Below, piece after piece: positions 1 to 12,343 of a stretch of 64,000 bases of DNA; position 1 is the first letter of the stretch, and every line of letters begins with the position of its first letter. This DNA is from Paratinospora sagittata. Taxonomy: Eukaryota > Streptophyta > Magnoliopsida > Ranunculales > Menispermaceae. The stretch spans positions 18,043,115 through 18,107,114 of the forward strand of contig CM069604.1 in assembly GCA_035771175.1 (NCBI GenBank). Reading direction: 5' to 3'. Below the pieces are notes generated by a model. It was not told where the DNA came from and searched no databases. It saw nothing but the letters and a program-made list of their open reading frames with translations. Both the position numbers and the translations under genes were made by a program.

Positions 1-2429
1 GTCTTGTGTATGTATTTGATGTGTATAATACTCGTATTTTTTATGCTTGTAAAAAAAAATAGTAATATTAATATTATTATTATTATTATTATTATTAGTG
101 GCTTATGGGAATGCCACAAACAAATTAACTTATTTAATGCATTGATTTTTTTCACCCTTTCAACCTTAGATTTTGATCTAATATTACTGGTTCAACACAT
201 AAATTAAATTTATTGGGTTGGTTGTGTAATTTGGTGAAATTAACGTATAAAAAAAATCTTATTTGAACATTGGGTTGTTGAGATGAGGTGTTATTTAGGT
301 GACTTGTGCATTGGAGCATGGAATACAAGTCATATCAAATCTCACTTACCCACCTCCCATACCTCTCTCTCTACAACTTTTTTGAACAAAAAGAAAAAAG
401 AAGAGAGAAAAAAAGGAGAGAAGAAGGAGAAGGAGGAAAAGTGGGTTTCCAAGAGGGATTCCACCCAAATCAACCCCTAAGGTAAGGGTTTCTTCTATTT
501 TTCTCCATGAAATCACCCATGAAGGTGATTGTTAGGTTTTGAATGGTGTAATTTTATAGGCCACGAATTTGAGTGAACCCAACCTAGGGTTTTGATGCCT
601 AGAGCTAAGTTTGGGTTGGAAATGGTATGAATGTGTCTCTATTGGATTTCTATGATATCTTTGAGCAAGTTAGAGGCATTTGCTATGGTTTTTACTAAGG
701 CTTGCTTGTGAGACCATGTATTTGACCTAAACCGTAAAACATGGACTTAGGGCTTTCTAAATGGCATGCATGTGAACTATGTCATGCATTTAGATGAATG
801 TTGATGATCCATAGTTAATGCCTATTATTGAGTCTTATGAATTGATGATGGATTAATGAATTAAGCATGTTTTAGAATGGTCGATGATGTGTTTGACCTA
901 TGATGAACATGAGTGGTCCTAGACTTAAGTGTTGACTTAAGTGATGAAATTGGGCATGATGGATGCCTATGGATTGGACATTGATAATTTGGGTTGAATC
1001 ATGAATTATGGATGTGTTCATGTGTAATTGGGAATTGTGGGGCTATGTAGTATTCCTACAGAGACTATGATTGTGACTGATGAATTGGCCTAAATTAGAT
1101 ATGTTGGGACTTAAAGTTAAAAATTTGAAAATATTGGAAATATTATGGAATTTGTCCAATTTGAGGCATTTGAATTGGAATTGTGTTAGGTGTTTCTAAT
1201 CCAAATTGGTGTGGATTAGATGTGATTTGAGCTAATAATTATGTATTTAGACATAATTGACTTGGAATTGATCACTTGGTGTATGTATATGATTCATTTC
1301 AGGTTTATGTGAGTTCATTGGCCAATTGGGGTATATTTGACTTGTGTTATTGGCTATTAGACTGTTAGTGAGTATTTCTCACCTTATTTCTCCATTTATA
1401 GCATTGTATTTATATGAAATTGCATTGTTGAATGATATGCATCCTATTACATATATATGTGCATTGTGTTTTAAGAACATGAGCATAGAATTTATGCATT
1501 GGTATTGCCTTGGGTGTTTTGAATTAAATGCGTTGGCATTGTTGTCTTTCTACTTGTTCTTCAGGAAAACGTGCTGCCGGAATGCTTGGATTAGTACTCC
1601 GTGGAAAGGACTTTCCCGAAGCAACAAAGAATGTAAGGGTAGGAAGATTATGAGGATTAGTGAAGGATAATGCGCCGGTCTAAACCTATTGGTCAATGGG
1701 GGAAGTAAAGGCACTTGTTATTCTGTCATGACCTCTTAGCAAGGAGTATGCATATTTGATTCTTATGGAAATGACGCATAATTCATAAGTTTAGTTTGAA
1801 ACCATTTATATTATAATTTCTTGATGCATTTGGGTTATAAATGTGAATCTCCAATGGCATACTTATTTTATATAAATGCATATGTGGAGATTATTGTGAA
1901 AAATATTCATTGAGCTAGTTGAGCTCACCCAATTTTCCCCTACTTTTCTTAGGTTCAGATTAGAAAGGAAAGGGCAAGGCTTAAAGTCTGTGTAGTCTTT
2001 TTTTCTTCTTTTTGAACGTAGGTTGTGGTTTGTATTTTTTTGGGGACTTGGGGCTAGTTTTAATTGTGTTTGTTCTTTTGAAACTGTATATAAATATCAA
2101 TTGTTTTGTTCTTTTGAAACTGTATATAAATATCACAGCTACTTATGTATATAAAACATAGATAGTTGTGGTTTGTTTGGACTGTATATGATGGACTATT
2201 ATTTGAGTTCCATATAGTCTTGAGGATTTTTGAACCTTAGGATAATTATTTGGATGATGATGTATTATTTATTTTTGGTTCAATTATCTTGATCATATAT
2301 AGGTTATGTATTTGAGTTTATTAGGTATTTTCTGCGTAGAGGCTTATCAGTGCCTCAGGTCTTGTCATGTTGTGGCATTGTCTGAGGTACTGTGCCAGTC
2401 GTGACGTTACCCGGAGAGGGGTCGCGACA
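1..2429 (+). mobile_element. Ty3/gypsy long LTR, cut by left edge of window
   Basis: Non-coding, AT-rich sequence ending GGGGTCGCGACA at 2429, directly followed by integrase coding sequence of another gypsy element. The 3' half follows the same plan as the solo LTRs at 9659 and 28835: a block near 1909-1955 reading CATTGAGCT, GAGCTCACCC, then a pyrimidine tract and TTAGGTTC. It holds an (ATT)n run (about 71-98), a purine-rich stretch (about 388-440) and a 36-bp tandem duplication (2071-2135). No ORF resembles a known protein. The start lies outside the window, so this could be a solo LTR or the 3' LTR of an element. The base run 2430-2434 (TATTC) would be its right TSD. Confidence 0.7.
2071..2135. 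repeat. 36-bp tandem duplication in LTR
   Basis: The segment TGTTCTTTTGAAACTGTATA with its flank occurs twice in direct succession (starts at 2071 and 2107), each copy ending TATAAATATCA. It lies in the 3' part of the gypsy LTR. The TATA-like runs are unlikely to be the LTR promoter because they sit downstream of the GAGCTCACCC block. Confidence 0.8.
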
Positions 2430-3449
2430 TATTCCTATTTGGGAATAGAAGTGGGACAACATCACCATGGATTTTTTTCACGGCTCTGCCTAGAAATTCC
2501 AAGGGTCAAGATACCATCTGGGTCGTCATCGATAGATTAACAAAGGTTGCTTATTTGAATCCAATTAAGTCTACCAATACCCCAACCAAACTGGTTGAGA
2601 TCTATGAACACGACATTGTCAGACTTCATGGGATTCCCCTCACCATCATGAGTGATCATGATCCCAGATTTACTTCTAGGTGCTAGCAAAGCTTTCAAAC
2701 TAGAATGGGTTTTAAGGTCACCATGAGCACGACCTTTCACCCATAAATTGATGGCCAAACTGGGCGCCTCATTCAGATCGTGGAGGATATGCTACGCTAT
2801 TGTGTTTTGGACTTCAAAGACGGATGGACAAAATACTTGCACTTGGTGGAGTTTTCTTACAACAACAGTTTCCAAACAAGTATCAGGATGGCACCATATG
2901 AAGTATTATATGGCAGGCCGTGTAGATCCCTTGTGTGTTGGTTGGATATGGCAGATCGACCAAAACTTGGCCTCGATTTGATCAAGGAAACAACTGGCAA
3001 GATCATCTTGTCAAGGAACAACTCAAAACTGCCCAGAGTCGACACAAGAGCTATGCAGACAAATGACGAAATCCCCTAGAGTTCGAAGTTGGGAAGTCTG
3101 TTTTCCTCAAGGTCCAGCCCATTCGAGGCGTGAAGCATTTTGGAATCAAGGGCAAGTTGTCTCCACGATATATTGGTCATTTTCCAATCGTGAAAAGAGT
3201 TGGAGAAACCGCCTACCAGACTCCATGTCTCGTGTCCATGATGTTTTTCACATCTCTATGCTCCGGACGTACAACCATGACCCGTCTCATGTGAATCCTC
3301 TAGTTGAAGTAGAAATAGAGGAAGAAAACAAGTACTGCAAACGACCTATCCAAATCCTGGATAAAAAAACTCAAGACCACGATGTTGCAGAAGCAACTTG
3401 GGAATTGGTAAATGACATCAGGCTGAAATACCCTAAACTTTTTGTTTAA
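2430..3449 (+). pseudogene. Gypsy element M integrase, decayed
   Basis: Conceptual translation in shifting frames matches the second half of a Ty3/gypsy pol: integrase core start (PIWE, KWDNITMDF), GQDTIW..DRLTK, RLHGIP, SDHDPRF, then VEDMLRYCVLDF, EFSYNNSF and [11 protein letters not shown] (about 2780-2940). The C-terminal part has GIKGKLSPRYIG (GPF/Y-type module) and a chromodomain-like tail with PIQILDKK and EATWE near 3340-3410. Stops at about 2450 and 2500 and several frameshifts make it non-functional. The 5' end is cut by the LTR ending at 2429, so RT and RNase H lie upstream of the window or are lost. A chromovirus/Tekay-type origin is inferred from domain order and the LTR motif. 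Confidence 0.85.
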
Positions 3450-3451
3450 TT

Positions 3452-4420
3452 TTGTTCATCAACATCCTGAGGAATAAAATCATCCATTTCTCTATATCTG
3501 GTTATATTAATTGCATTAAATATTATGTATATCACTATGTTACGCAGATGTCAGACAGTGATCACAACATACCCTATGATTCGAATCAAGATTTTTCTGA
3601 ACACAGCCTGAACTTAGCACACTCTGATATATCGGTTGAATCAGCCCCACAAGACACGAGTCTTGAAGAAAATTTGCCTACTAGCCCTCTAGTAAGGAGT
3701 CCAACACCATCCAACCATAGCTAGTCCTCATCCTGGCAGTCAAGATCTTTTACAGCTAGCCCACAACGTAACATGCCACCAGTCTACACAACACAACACG
3801 ACCAACCAGATAACACTTTAGTTCCGAGTCCAAACATGTTAGGACCTTCTAAATGGAGTACTCCCAATCTAACCAGGGGAGGCTGGCGGACGAGGCAAAC
3901 CGCCAGAAACAGTATCCGGCTACCACTGCCAACGTTCTGCAACCCACGTTTGGGAGAGCAATCTCCCATAACAATTGCACTGATTCCTTGTGCGCCTCGT
4001 CACCAGCCTGCTCCGAAACTCGTAGAAACTGGGCCTTTCGATTGGCAGGCTCAGAACCCAAATGCCAGTCGTGGGTGGAGGATTAGAGGTCGGGCAATGA
4101 GAGGCCTACCTTCTCCAAGGATCTCTCATCGCCTAGTCAGATGACCACCAATACTTCTCTCACTGCAAGAACTGTCGGATAACTCTGATGGTGAGTCTGA
4201 GTCATTCCACTCTCCCACTCCAGCACATTCTTGTGAATCTCCTCGGCACAACGGCGTCTATGACCCTTAGAATCCTTCAAACCAATGTCACACACACAAC
4301 CCAGCTAAAGAAGAGGACAACTCTGACATTTTCATCATCATCTCCTCTGATAAAGATTGAACCAGGTATCAATAATTTTTTCTAAATGGTTACCACCTTA
4401 ATCAAATTTCAGGGGTGAAA
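3452..4420 (+). other. Element M region between integrase and PPT
   Basis: About 1 kb between the integrase stop and the polypurine tract. It holds two unrelated open stretches: about 3549-3724, acidic and Ser/Pro-rich, and 3773-4144, rich in Pro, Arg and Asn. Neither matches a family I recognise. Many gypsy elements carry non-conserved sequence here, so these are more likely chance or remnant ORFs than genes. CAA- and CCA-rich triplets suggest an old coding region. Confidence 0.45.
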
Positions 4421-4422
4421 TT

Positions 4423-4440
4423 CTTTAAAGGGGGGTAGAA
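4423..4440 (+). other. Polypurine tract of gypsy M
   Basis: The purine-rich run TTTAAAGGGGGGTAGAA lies immediately before TGTAGCACCCCC. This is the primer site for plus-strand synthesis, and its place fixes the start of the 3' LTR. Confidence 0.85.
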
Positions 4441-5595
4441 TGTAGCACCCCCTAAAAAAAGGACCATTTTAAACCAAATAACTCACAATACATGCACGTA
4501 TAAAACTCAAACACTGGCCGGGTTGAAAACCACGTCGAAACTGTGCATCGAGACCTGCGCATCAGCCCCGAAAACCCAAAAACCAAGCTAGTCATTTTCC
4601 CAGTCAAGTGCCAAGGCACATGCTTGGGATCTTTTGCTCCATATTTGCTATAAATAAAAGGGGGTCCATTAGCTCCAAACCACCTTTTTTGGAAGCTTTC
4701 CTTCTTTGTAAAAGCACCGAGATTTTGCCTCTGAAAGTTTGAGTCAAAACTTGCATCTCAAGGTGGGGATGAAGGCATAAGTTTGCGTATTCTTTTACTT
4801 TATGATAAGCATAGGATTGCATCATCTATATACATGATACCATGCTACATTACTTCATGCATATGGCATACTATTAGTGAGGGTGGTTCATTGTCTTTGA
4901 GATAGATCACTGGAAACCCTCGTGATGTGGTTGAGCCCTTTGCTTGCTGGGCCTGGAGCTACATTGCGCTCGGTCCCGTGATTTCAAAAGGGAACCATCA
5001 CGTGATGATACTAAGCACACGGCCCGCGGTGCACTCTGCAGTTGCTAATTGATTTATAAAGCACACGCACGTTGGTACGAAGGTTGCTCCTGCATTTCAT
5101 GATTGTATTGCTTGACATGGATTGAAATGCATTATTCCATGTACTGCTGTATTTATCTTTTGTAAACATTGAGTTTACTTTGCTTGATCCACTGAGTTGT
5201 GAGCTCACCCCATTGCTTCATCTTTCAGGAAACTAAGCTGGGTTAAGGTTGATTTGTACAGGGGCGGTTACCAATCTCAACTCACGTCAGGACTTACCTT
5301 TTTGTTTACCAAGGGACTGATATGTAGCTACCTTATTTTGATAGCATTGGCCATTTCTTTTGTGGGGGTTTGTCCCCATTTTTATTTTGTCTCTTGGAGA
5401 CCTCTTGTAAAACTCTATAATATTATTTTGAACCCCTTTTATCTATCAATGAAGTTGTCTTGTTTTCGATATATTACGTGTTATGAAATGGGCCCACGTT
5501 TCTGTTGTAATTACCTTATTGTCATATCCTGTTTAGCGAAAAATGGATGTATTTGTCTAAGTATTAGACAATTCCAGATTCAACGGGGTGTGACA
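4441..5595 (+). mobile_element. 3' LTR of gypsy element M
   Basis: It begins TGTAGCACCCCC right after the PPT and ends GGGGTGTGACA at 5595, giving a 1,155-bp LTR with TG..CA ends. It contains the block shared with the other gypsy LTRs: GAGCTCACCCC near 5202 followed by TCATCTTTCAGG. The following ATTTT (5596-5600) would be the right TSD. The 5' partner LTR is outside the window. Confidence 0.85.
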
Positions 5596-6376
5596 ATTTT
5601 GGTCACTTATCTTTTTTACAATAAAAAAATATTGTCGAGAATCTCTTATGAAGACAAATGTAATTTTCACTAAAATATTTTGGCAACTGTAATTTTGCTC
5701 GTCAAAACTCTCTTTTTTACTCACCAAACTTTTTCCAACCAAATTCTTTGGTCACTTGTCTGTCTCATAAAGTTGGTCATTGAATCTATTTAATGACCAA
5801 TAAATAGTTTCTCGCAAAATTTGTATTTAGTGACCTTCTTATTCTATAACCACCAAGCATTTTCATTGCCAAACCTTTTAGCGATGAGTCATTTTGCAAA
5901 TTGGGTCGCTAAACTCCTTTAGCCGTGAGTTATTTTGTCGCTAAAAATATTTGAGCATGAAAAAATTGGTCTCTAAATATCTGTAGCAAATAATTGTTAA
6001 AATTTGACTTTGGTGAATTTCTTCTATTTTGGTTCGCATTTAAATATTTGAAAATACTTATACATATTTAATTTTTTTTCCATATTTAGAGATTATATTA
6101 TACACGCATACACTATTCAACAACAAAAAATGTAAATTAATATTGAATAAAATAGGTAACGATCTACGTATGAAGTCAAAGGAGACAATATTTGTTAGTA
6201 AGCTCTCGTAGTTCATATATAATAAAAGTGGACTACACTCAAAAAAGTCACATGTGAGAAAGTGCAGTGGTCGTTTGTTTGTCCTTAAATACACACGTCT
6301 GGGGCAAAAATATAAAAAAGAAAGGAAATGAGAGAGTTCAGTGGCTGCTCATCTAATCAACTTTTTTCTTTTAGAA

Positions 6377-6411
<35 letters not shown>

Positions 6412-6498
6412 GAGGAAACTACCTATATTTCAAATATATAAAGAGTTATTAATTTATGAAGAAAGTTAGAAAAAAAAGGCAAATTAACCAAACATTAA
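5596..6498. other. Non-LTR intergenic DNA with CACTA-like subterminal repeats
   Basis: AT-rich DNA with no gene. From about 5740 to 5990 short degenerate motifs recur on both strands: TTGGTCACT, TAGTGACC, TTTAGCGATGAG, GGTCGCTAAA and TTTTGTCGCTAAA. Sub-terminal arrays of GTCGCTAAA-type repeats are common in plant CACTA or Mutator-like transposons, so this may be a transposon end. I cannot find a terminal CACTA inverted repeat or a transposase. A pure T run lies near 6378-6410. Confidence 0.3.
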
Positions 6499-6780
6499 GG
6501 GTTCGTTTGGTATACGGGATTGGGATAAGACTTCTTTAGTTCCAAGCCCATATTTGACTGCCGACCTGATTGAGATAAAAAATAATCTTATCATCATTTT
6601 CATCCCATTGTAATAGGATAAAAATAGTGATGACCAAAAGGGGGATTATTTTTATCCCATTGTATTAAGTTTTGTATTTTTTTTTTAATTTTTAATTTTT
6701 AATTATTTAATTCTATCCTATTCAATCTAATCCAATCCCATAAAAATAATTTTATCTTATTTTGCATATCAAACGAGCCC
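6499..6780. mobile_element. Tourist-like MITE (PIF/Harbinger type)
   Basis: A 282-bp AT-rich element with terminal inverted repeats: left end GGGTTCGTTTGGTAT, right end reading inward GGGCTCGTTTGATAT. It is flanked on both sides by TAA (6496-6498 and 6781-6783), the 3-bp target duplication typical of PIF/Harbinger elements. There is no coding capacity, and the size fits a MITE that would be mobilised by a transposase encoded elsewhere. The inner TIR parts have drifted, so it is probably not recent. Confidence 0.85.
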
Positions 6781-6783
6781 TAA

Positions 6784-7109
6784 GGTAAACAAGTTTGATT
6801 CTTTTACAATTGAGATAAAGGATAAAAATAACATTTAATTATATAAAAGGTGTATAACAAATATTTTCCTCATAATTAACATTACTATTGTTCTTTTGGT
6901 AATTTCAATATCTTTCTCCCATCCTCAATGAGGTCAACACACATAACACTCTTATTATAGCAAGCAAATTTTAGGGTAGCTAGTATGACTAATTAATATT
7001 GAAGTAATAAAAAGGGAGTAAGAGCAAGTAAAGTTACCATGGGAGAAAGAGGAGAAGCATACGTGCTTAAAGTGAATCTTGTACATAATATTCACACAAC
7101 AGTAAGTTA
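6784..7109. other. Short intergenic spacer
   Basis: AT-rich DNA between the MITE and the SINE. I see no ORF, terminal repeat or RNA motif in it. Confidence 0.5.
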
Positions 7110-7119
7110 AAGAGTAATT

Positions 7120-7313
7120 TTTTTTTTTCTATTTTTTTGGAGGTCGGTGAGTATCATGATTCTCCTACTAGTCTTTCCGGGGTAAGGCCACAAACGCCTT
7201 TGGACAACTTTAGCCAACATATTGGTGGGTAGTTTGAGTCTCACTCAAACTCTTTACCTTAGGGTTGAAGACGCTTGCCCTTAACTACTGAAGCAACCCA
7301 CTGTGGTTAGTCT
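7120..7313 (-). mobile_element. tRNA-derived SINE
   Basis: About 194 bp flanked by a perfect 10-bp direct repeat AAGAGTAATT (7110-7119 and 7314-7323). On the minus strand the 5' part reads GGTTGCTTCAGTAGTTAAGG, fitting a Pol III box A, followed by a box-B-like AGTTTGAGTGAGAC. The 3' end is an A-rich tail, seen as the T run from 7120. Non-templated tail, long TSD and internal Pol III promoter together define a SINE mobilised by LINE machinery. Confidence 0.85.
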
Positions 7314-7323
7314 AAGAGTAATT

Positions 7324-8398
7324 CTGGACAAAGTTGAACACCAAGAGCAAACTATATATAGTTTGGATTGAGGAAATACTCAATAGTGCTAAATATTGTA
7401 TACGATTGAATCATAAACAAAAGGACACTTTGGGTTGAGGGAAGAAATTGATCTTTGGACCTTTGAGTTTGTATTCTGGATCTGCAAATTAAAGGGGGAA
7501 AAAATAACTCTTTTATAAGGAAAAAAAAAAAGGAACTTCAGCACTGAAATAACACTACAGATGAAGTGTTATTTTCCTCATGTTTCTCATGTTTTAACGT
7601 GATAAGGTCGCTTTTTTTATTTTATTCATTTTTTTGGTGATGTGAATAATCTTCAAATATACAGTAGCTCTATGTAAACAAAGAGTAAATCCATTGAGGT
7701 TCTGAGCTTTCGACAAAATGTCATTGTAGTTTCGCTTTGTAACACCATTACGACTTTCTAAGATCAGTATGTAGTGCTTTTGGTAGGAACAATGATTATC
7801 ACCACCATACCAGCTGGTACTATAGCAATAATTCTCTTTGCATGTTGGAATATATCCTTGCATTTTATTTGCTACTTATAGTTGTTGGTATAATAAGGCC
7901 GTTATTGATATATCCTCGCATTGATGTTTTGGTATCATAACACTTGTTTCTTCCACTAAATTATTGATAAAAAAAATGTTGAGGAGGCGTTATTAAAATG
8001 CATGAGATAATGGCATGTGTTAGACAAGTAGTTCTAATTCATTAGTTGTTTTGACCTTATGTGCAGTTTGAAGGATATTCCTCCCGTCAGCAAAGTTGAA
8101 TTTGAATAGTTGCTAGATCAGTAATTTGTCAAAAAACTTTTAAGCTGCCAAACTTTTATTAAAATCCTTTTAGAACAACTGGAAAATTAATGATCTTGTG
8201 ATAAGCTTTGCAATAGTTTAATCAATCCTAAATACATATACTTTGCACAAAAAAAAAACTTCTCATGTAAACGATTCTCTACATTGGAAAGATTAAAATA
8301 GAAATTATAACTTGTAACTATGTGAACAACTAATAGTTGGGTAATACTTGAAATCTTAACAGTTTCATGACCTTCGTGGATTGCATTAACACTGTGAG
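7324..8398. other. Unclassified intergenic DNA
   Basis: Just over 1 kb of AT-rich sequence outside any recognised element. Small ORFs (for example minus 7594-7863 and 8187-8441) have no recognisable domain or coding character. It could be old transposon debris or true intergenic DNA. It is the best place in the window to look for something host-derived. Confidence 0.4.
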
Positions 8399-8628
8399 TG
8401 TCACACCTCGCTTGAATGCACCTAGATCGGCGAACACTCATAGGTGGGATGCGATGCAGTAATAAACGAAAATCAAAAGCACAGGAACACAGTGCAATGG
8501 TAAAATGATTCTTTCATTAATTATAATAGTTTGATACAAAAGTGGGTAGCTTAACGACTGCCATGTTAAGGGAACATCCTCCCCAAATATACCCTAACTA
8601 TTTGTATATGGTAAAGTCAGGGTTACAA
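8399..8628 (-). mobile_element. Fragment of a gypsy LTR (3' end)
   Basis: It starts TGTCACACCTCGC on the plus strand, the reverse complement of a gypsy LTR 3' end, and resembles the start of the N LTR at 13678 (TGTCACACCCCGCC). It is cut at 8628 by the Sirevirus LTR that starts at 8629, so about 230 bp remain. Confidence 0.6.
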
Positions 8629-11600
8629 TGCTGGCCAAGATAAGTGCCCAAGAGGAGAGGTGAATTGGACAAATTCGCAGGTTATACATTTCACAAAATA
8701 AATAGCAGAAATCAAAACGCAGCGAAAATAAAATAAGGCACACAAGTATTTAAAGTGGCTCGGCCTCGTCTACGTCCACTACCTAATCTCCCTGATTATG
8801 ATTTTTCAAACTCCACTAATGAACCCTCTTCATGGGTGAGGATTAAACTGTTATAATTTTTTAACTTCACGGGTGTGAGAAAAATTGTTACACTTGAGCT
8901 TAACTAGCTCACACTTAGTGACTCCTTGTCACTTTATAAATCAAATTATAATTCAATGAATTTAATTTTCTTACCAAGAATTAAGTAACAATACTTATAG
9001 CACAGATTGAAACTTTCACTAGAAGATATGTTCAGCAAAAATAGTTAATATTGAACACAAGTGAAAGAAGGTGATGTTCCTCTTCCTTTGCTTCCTTTGA
9101 ATTTGATTGAAAGATGTAAATGAAGAGCACTTAAATCCAAGGAATGATTTTAGAAACACAAAAGATGAAAGATCAATTTACAGTATTTTTTGCAAGGTAA
9201 TCGACTAACTTTCAAAGAATGTAAAAATAATATTTTCTTGTCTGTCTCTTTTTCAAGCAACACCAAAGTGTTGCTTAAATTGATGAGCATTAGGGTTTCA
9301 ATCTCCCAAAAACCCTAACACTTTCGTTTGAATTTCAAAACCAACGGATAGAATTTTTCATGAAAATGGAAAGAACACAACCGTTGAAAAATTCTGTAAA
9401 AAAACATGTACATGATAATATCAAAACTGTTCAGAATTGTCACAACACACTTCAGAAGATAGTTTCTTTCGACACAACTAAGTGAGCGTCTTGCAGCTCA
9501 AGGAGGGCGCTAGTGCATTGAAACCCCAAAGGTTCAATCAACACGTGAGCGACCTGCAGTTCGTCGAGCCAAGAAACAGTTTGATCTTAGTTAAAACGAG
9601 GAGCGTGCTACTGCGCCATGAGCGTCCTATGGACTAGCCCAAAAATTTTCAGCTATTTTGTAACGCCCGTATCTAAGTGCAAGTAATTGCAGCAGGAAAA
9701 TTGTTTCTCTTATTGAAGTGTGTTTTTTTTTAGTGTGCGCCCAAAATGCCACTTAACCTCTATATAAGCCATTGAGACGTGATTTCTCTCATTTTTCACT
9801 TCCAAAAGAGGCTAAGGAGCTTGGAGAAGAGGAATGGAAGGGAGAGGAGAAAAGGAAGGGAAAAGTTGGGTTTTGAGTGCATTCTTGCTTAAGAATCCCC
9901 AAGGTAATCATTTCTTCTTCATTCTTTCACATTTTTCTTCCTTCTATCACTTTCATTCATACATGCAAGCTTGCTTTTGACCTAATGGGCGTTTTCCACT
10001 CATGAATCCCAGAATTTGTGGTGGAAAATACATTTTTGGAATTAGGTCTTGCATTTGAGATATGTTAATCTAGAGGATGTTGGGAGTCCATAAATGGTGA
10101 AACCCCCAATTTCTAATAAGAAATTGGTAGGGTTATAGGTATTTGACCTAAATTAGGATTTTGGACTTAGGGTTTCCTATTCAATTTGCATGTGATTTAT
10201 GTTGAATACATGGGTAAATGTGGATGTATAGTAGTCCAATTTACTGATTTTGATTAGTGGATAACCTTAGTGTAATATAATTTTAGCCTAGGCCATGTAA
10301 TTTGGGAAATTTCAATTTGGGGATTTGCCCAAATTTGAGAATTTTGACTTAGACTTAGTTAATTGATGAAATTGACTTGATAAATAGTCTAATTGAATGC
10401 CTTGTATTATAGTGGTTGGATCATGGGGATCAACCTATTGCATTCAATTGGGTTATGTATGGTTTAATTTTATTTTAAATGGTTGAATTGAGCAATATGG
10501 GATTGGCTCATGTGTATAATCATTTTAGAATCTTAATTGGCTATGGAATTAGGTTTGATCATGGTTGTTTGGCACACTAGTGGACTGATTTTCAGTAATG
10601 TATAAACCATGTTTCATGTAGGGATTTTGGTTGATTTAAGTAACTCAAATAGGCCAATTGGGGATTGAGGTGCTTGGGGTGATTGTGGTCATTCTAGTGC
10701 TCTCTTGTGGATTGGATTGGATTGGCTAAGTCTAGCCAATCAAGTTGTGAGTGTTTCTTTACTTGTTGGTTTCTATATGTGGCATTGTAGTATAGAAATG
10801 TGTTTTAAATGCTTATCTATTGTAGTATGCATGATTTAATGTCTCATGAAATGTATTTGAGCATAGTCTAATAGGCTTAGCAATTGGGTAGAGTCTCCTA
10901 GTTGGGATTTTCTTCGGAGAATCTCGTAAGTCTAGTGGTGATCCCTAATTGTGGACCTGGCAAAGGATTTCTATGGGTTGTGTATGTAGGATTCGCCTAG
11001 GCATGGTACTTGTCTTGGTAGGCTGATTATATGGTTCATACAATCCTAGGAATTCTAATAGAATAAGGGTAAGAGGTCGATTGAGCGATGGGTTTCGCAC
11101 ACTCAGGCCCTTGTAGTGAGTTTTACTCAGGAGGTGTTAGGATTGCATGAGCATGTTTATAAATGATATGCATTGTCTTGTATATGAAATGATGCATTAT
11201 ATTGAGCATGTATGTAATCTTATTTGTATCCATGATATTTAAATGGTTTTAATGATCTTGCAATGTTTTACATAAATGCATATATATGTTGCCACTTGTA
11301 GAGAACATTCAATGAGCTTGTTGTAGTTCACTCCTCACTCTTATCCTTTCAGGTTCGGATAGGAAGGGGAAGGGAAAAACTTAGCTGCGTGCATTTTCCT
11401 ACACTTTTGTGATGTAGGTGTTTAGTACTTTTCAACATTTATTTTGATAAATTGTACTATGTAACACCTAATGCTTATACTTAACACATAGATGGGTTGT
11501 AATTGATGGTTAAGTAGGATTTTGTATATTTGAACATTATGGACTTGGAAAAAAAAAAAACTTATGGTTGTCATTTGGGTATGCTTTTACATTGATGATC

Positions 11601-12343
11601 TATTATTGTCCATGTGTTTTGATGTTAATTATTGGGTTTATGGTGTGTTATTAGAAGGCTGACGGGATGCCGGGGATATCGAGGAAGGATACACCCGAGG
11701 TTTCGTGCCGGTCATGATGTCACAGATAGTGGGTCGTGACATATTTCATGAACGTCCTACTCATGTAGGAGCGTCCTGCAGTACTAGCTTGATGATTAAG
11801 TGAATTGGCCATTGCTAGTCCTTCAGGACTATAAGTGTCTTGCTCGATCTGAGAATTTTCAAATACTTGACTTTTTGTAAAATCCATCAAATCAAATCGA
11901 CTTAAAATCATTTTGAATCAAATCACACTTCAAGGAAATTCAAAACGCTTGACCATTATTTGGAAATAGTCAATTTGAACTATTAAACTCACTTTGAAGA
12001 CAATTCCAAATAAATTCAAGCTTAAGGAACTTTTGAAAACCATTTTGAGAACATTCAAAGAATATATTGGGATTTGCTGAACATGCCCAAGGTGAAGTTC
12101 TACAATCCTAAAGACAATCTAAGCAATCACAGAAATGAAGATCTTGATATCCATGGCCTTGAAGATTGTCTACTAGCTTGATTGAGAGTTCCTTACTAGC
12201 TTTGACTTGAGCCCCAGCTTGATTGAATATAGTCCTTTGCATTTAAGCTTATGAACTCACATCAAATGTTAAATTAATGTAGAATGGTTTGTAATCATCA
12301 AAATATATTAACCATCTTAACCATAGAGATAATTGATATAACA
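8629..12343 (-). mobile_element. 3' LTR of Sirevirus X, split by a solo LTR
   Basis: Minus-strand Ty1/copia LTR, about 1.63 kb once the insertion at 9659-11741 is removed. The plus-strand view opens TGCTGGCC and ends GATATAACA at 12343, next to a PPT. It keeps the Sirevirus TATA module (CCACTTTAAATAC, minus strand, near 8760), a hairpin ending GATTAGGTAGTGG, and a palindromic array with CG-centred motifs such as GAGGGCGCTAG and GAGCGTCCT (about 9480-9658 and 11747-11790). The left flanking 5-mer TACAA is a candidate TSD whose partner is lost. Confidence 0.85.
9659..11741 (+). mobile_element. Solo gypsy LTR, perfect TSD TATTT
   Basis: A 2,083-bp LTR beginning TGTAACGCCCGTA and ending GGGTCGTGACA, flanked by TATTT at 9654-9658 and 11742-11746. 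No PBS, PPT or coding region is attached, so it is a solo LTR left by LTR-LTR recombination. The core block CAATGAGCTTG..CACTCCTCAC..CTTTCAGGTTC lies at 11308-11355. The same subfamily is seen on the minus strand at about 21811-24409 and 37774-40626. It interrupts the palindromic array of Sirevirus X's LTR. Confidence 0.93.

Noticed and set aside
71..98. (ATT)n microsatellite as a functional element
   Set aside because: Simple repeat within an LTR; no further structure.
2537..3045. Minus-strand ORFs over the element M integrase
   Set aside because: They are shadows of the plus-strand integrase.
7594..8441. Minus-strand ORFs as host genes
   Set aside because: Short, no domain, no splice or promoter context, and AT-rich composition. 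Nothing supports coding.
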